Assembly (NCBI GenBank): GCA_903845315.1
Contig: CAIMWY010000034.1
Coordinates: forward strand, 1 to 7,111
Direction of reading: 5' to 3'
Origin: an uncultured Burkholderiales bacterium
GTDB taxonomy: Bacteria > Pseudomonadota > Gammaproteobacteria > Burkholderiales > Burkholderiaceae
Length of the DNA: 7,111 nt
The position numbers were made by a program, and so were the translations under genes. Positions within the stretch are counted from its first letter, which is position 1. The number at the start of each line of letters is the position of its first letter. The notes below the pieces were generated by a model that was not told the DNA's origin, ran no database searches, and worked only from the letters and a program-made list of their open reading frames with translations. This document shows positions 5,869 to 7,111 of the stretch, in pieces.

Positions 5869-6411
5869 ATGCTGCCAGATTTGAAACTCCGCCACATGGG
5901 CATGTTTGTGTGGGACATCGAGAAGATGTCTCAGTTTTACCAAGAAGTGTTGGGATTTTTGGTCACCGACAAAGGCTTTGTCCGTGACCACCATGTGGTC
6001 TTCCTCAGCCGTGACCCAAAGTCGCACCATCAGTTGGTGATGGAGACCGGACGACCACCCGGATCAGGCCCTGGCTATGGCTTGCAACAAATATCGTTTC
6101 AAGTGACTGCGCTGAAAGACCTGCGCGTGATGCATGACTTGGTGAGCGCCAGAAATGATGTGACCCTGATTCAAGCGGTTGATCACGGCAACTCATGGTC
6201 TTTGTATTTCCGCGACCCAGAGGTCAATCGCGTCGAGATCTACCTCGACACGCCGTGGCATGTGGACCAGCCCTATCTCGACACGCTCGATTTAAGTCTG
6301 AGCGACGAAGCCATCCACCAAGTCACAGAACAACGTTTGCATGACAACCCCTCGCGCAAACCTATGCTGCAGTGGCAGCACGAGATGACTGAACGCATCA
6401 CTCCGCAGTGA
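5869..6411 (+). CDS. VOC family (glyoxalase/extradiol dioxygenase fold) protein
   Basis: A 180-residue single-domain member of the vicinal oxygen chelate superfamily, built of two beta-alpha-beta-beta-beta modules. Module 1 starts LRHMGMFVWDIEKMSQFYQE (7-26) leading to VLGF; module 2 starts LQQISFQV (72-79); the end DHGNSWSLYFRDPEVNRVEI (105-124) is typical of extradiol-dioxygenase-like members, followed by a C-terminal arm PWHVDQPYLDTLDLSLSD (129-146). Expected metal ligands are H9, the second residue of the module-2 opening pair, and E123; the middle one is Gln74 here instead of the common His. Ring cleavage, epimerase, isomerase or lyase chemistry are all possible. The gene sits 10 bp after the NTF2-like gene, and its 3' end overlaps the convergent minus-strand gene by 14 bp. 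Confidence 0.85.
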   Translation: MLPDLKLRHMGMFVWDIEKMSQFYQEVLGFLVTDKGFVRDHHVVFLSRDPKSHHQLVMETGRPPGSGPGYGLQQISFQVTALKDLRVMHDLVSARNDVTLIQAVDHGNSWSLYFRDPEVNRVEIYLDTPWHVDQPYLDTLDLSLSDEAIHQVTEQRLHDNPSRKPMLQWQHEMTERITPQ

Positions 6412-7111
6412 CGTTGTAGCGGTTGACCGCACCAACCCAACGGTCAATTTCATCGCGCAAATAGTTTTGTTGCTGCGCGGCTGGAATGTTCAGCATGCGG
6501 CCCCCATCGCGTTCCACCTTGGCTGAAAACTCTGGCTGCGCGTTGATGCTGGCCAAGGCTTCACGCAGTTTCGCAACCACGGGTGCAGGGGTTCCAGCAG
6601 GGGCAAAAATACCAAACCAGCTCTCCCCTTCGAACTTCACCAAACCGCTCTCATTGACGGTGGGCACGTTGGGCAGTTGAGGGCTGCGCGCAGCTGAGGA
6701 CACCACCAAACCTTTGAGGCGTCCCGACTGCACGTATTGCTTAGAGGCCGACATGTTGTCGAACATCACATCCAAGCGCCCGCCCATCATTTCTTGGTGC
6801 GCTGGAGACGCGCCTTTGAACGGAATGTGCAACATGTCCAACCCCAAGCTGCTGGTCAAAATGGCGCCCCAGACGTGCTGCAAGGTGCCGATACCGCCCG
6901 AGCCATAGGTCAATTTTCCTGGACGCTCTTTGGCATAAGCCACGAACTCGGCCAAGTTGTTGACGGGCAAATCGGCGCGGGTCAACAAAACAAACGGATA
7001 GGCCGACACATAACCTAAGCTGATGAAATCTTTCTCAGGTGCATAGGACAGATTTTTGATCAGCGCTTTGTTCATCACCATGTTGAAGATGCCGCCCACC
7101 ATCAAGGTGTA
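6398..7111 (-). CDS. Bug/TctC-family tripartite tricarboxylate transporter substrate-binding protein, N-terminus cut by window
   Basis: The last 237 residues of a periplasmic Bug (Bordetella uptake gene) solute receptor, read from the window end to TGA at 6400-6398 on the minus strand. Family features visible are the opening YTLMVGG, LSYAPEKDFISLGYVS, PGKLTYGSGGIGTLQHVW (the ligand-carboxylate loop region), PFKGASPAHQEMMGGRLDVM, LPNVPTVNESG and FAPAGTPAPVVAKL. Full-length members are about 320 residues with a signal peptide, so roughly 80-90 residues lie beyond base 7111. Bug receptors bind carboxylates, amino acids or aromatic acids and are very numerous in Burkholderiales, often without adjacent TctA/TctB membrane genes. 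The ligand cannot be deduced. It converges on the VOC gene. The TTG at 7105 is internal, not the start, because family-like residues continue upstream to the edge. Confidence 0.92.
   Translation of the reverse strand, partial: YTLMVGGIFNMVMNKALIKNLSYAPEKDFISLGYVSAYPFVLLTRADLPVNNLAEFVAYAKERPGKLTYGSGGIGTLQHVWGAILTSSLGLDMLHIPFKGASPAHQEMMGGRLDVMFDNMSASKQYVQSGRLKGLVVSSAARSPQLPNVPTVNESGLVKFEGESWFGIFAPAGTPAPVVAKLREALASINAQPEFSAKVERDGGRMLNIPAAQQQNYLRDEIDRWVGAVNRYNVTAE

Overview
The window looks like a chromosomal segment of a betaproteobacterium, most likely Burkholderiales/Comamonadaceae. The evidence is the 86-residue IF-1 with a basic C-terminal extension (the second IF-1 type seen in that order), the Bug-type solute-binding protein, moderately high G+C, and the general protein style. 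The genus is an inference and cannot be fixed from the sequence alone. No tRNA, rRNA, CRISPR array, insertion sequence or phage gene is visible.

Left part (1-3753, all plus strand) is housekeeping. The last 22 codons of GMP synthase (guaA) are followed by a 90-bp gap carrying a reasonable sigma70 promoter and then infA (IF-1). After 32 bp comes a very tightly packed run of four genes: a PaiB-type FMN-binding protein, the tRNA adenosine deaminase TadA, a class I SAM-dependent methyltransferase of the protein-lysine methyltransferase type, and LD-carboxypeptidase (S66). Starts and stops overlap or nearly touch, so this is almost certainly one transcript with translational coupling. It mixes decoding (IF-1, A34-to-I34 tRNA editing), probable protein methylation and murein recycling.

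Middle part (3754-5411): a T-rich leader and a good Shine-Dalgarno precede a GTG-started NAD-type aldehyde dehydrogenase of 475 residues with all catalytic residues present. It is followed by a strong hairpin and an unusually AT-rich intergenic stretch.

Right part (5412-7111): an NTF2/SnoaL-like small protein and a single-domain VOC (glyoxalase/extradiol-dioxygenase fold) protein form a two-gene unit. A Bug/TctC periplasmic binding protein lies on the minus strand, cut by the window edge. The two convergent genes overlap by 14 bp at their 3' ends. Together with the aldehyde dehydrogenase this resembles a small catabolic and uptake neighbourhood for an organic acid or aromatic-type compound; the substrate cannot be read from the sequence.

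The most unusual item is TadA. Its normal ~160-residue deaminase is fused in frame to about 190 extra residues. These preserve the N-terminal half of a haloalkane-dehalogenase-like alpha/beta hydrolase, but the nucleophile elbow is destroyed and the rest of the fold is missing. A second point is the VOC protein, where one of the three usual metal-ligand positions appears to be Gln instead of His.
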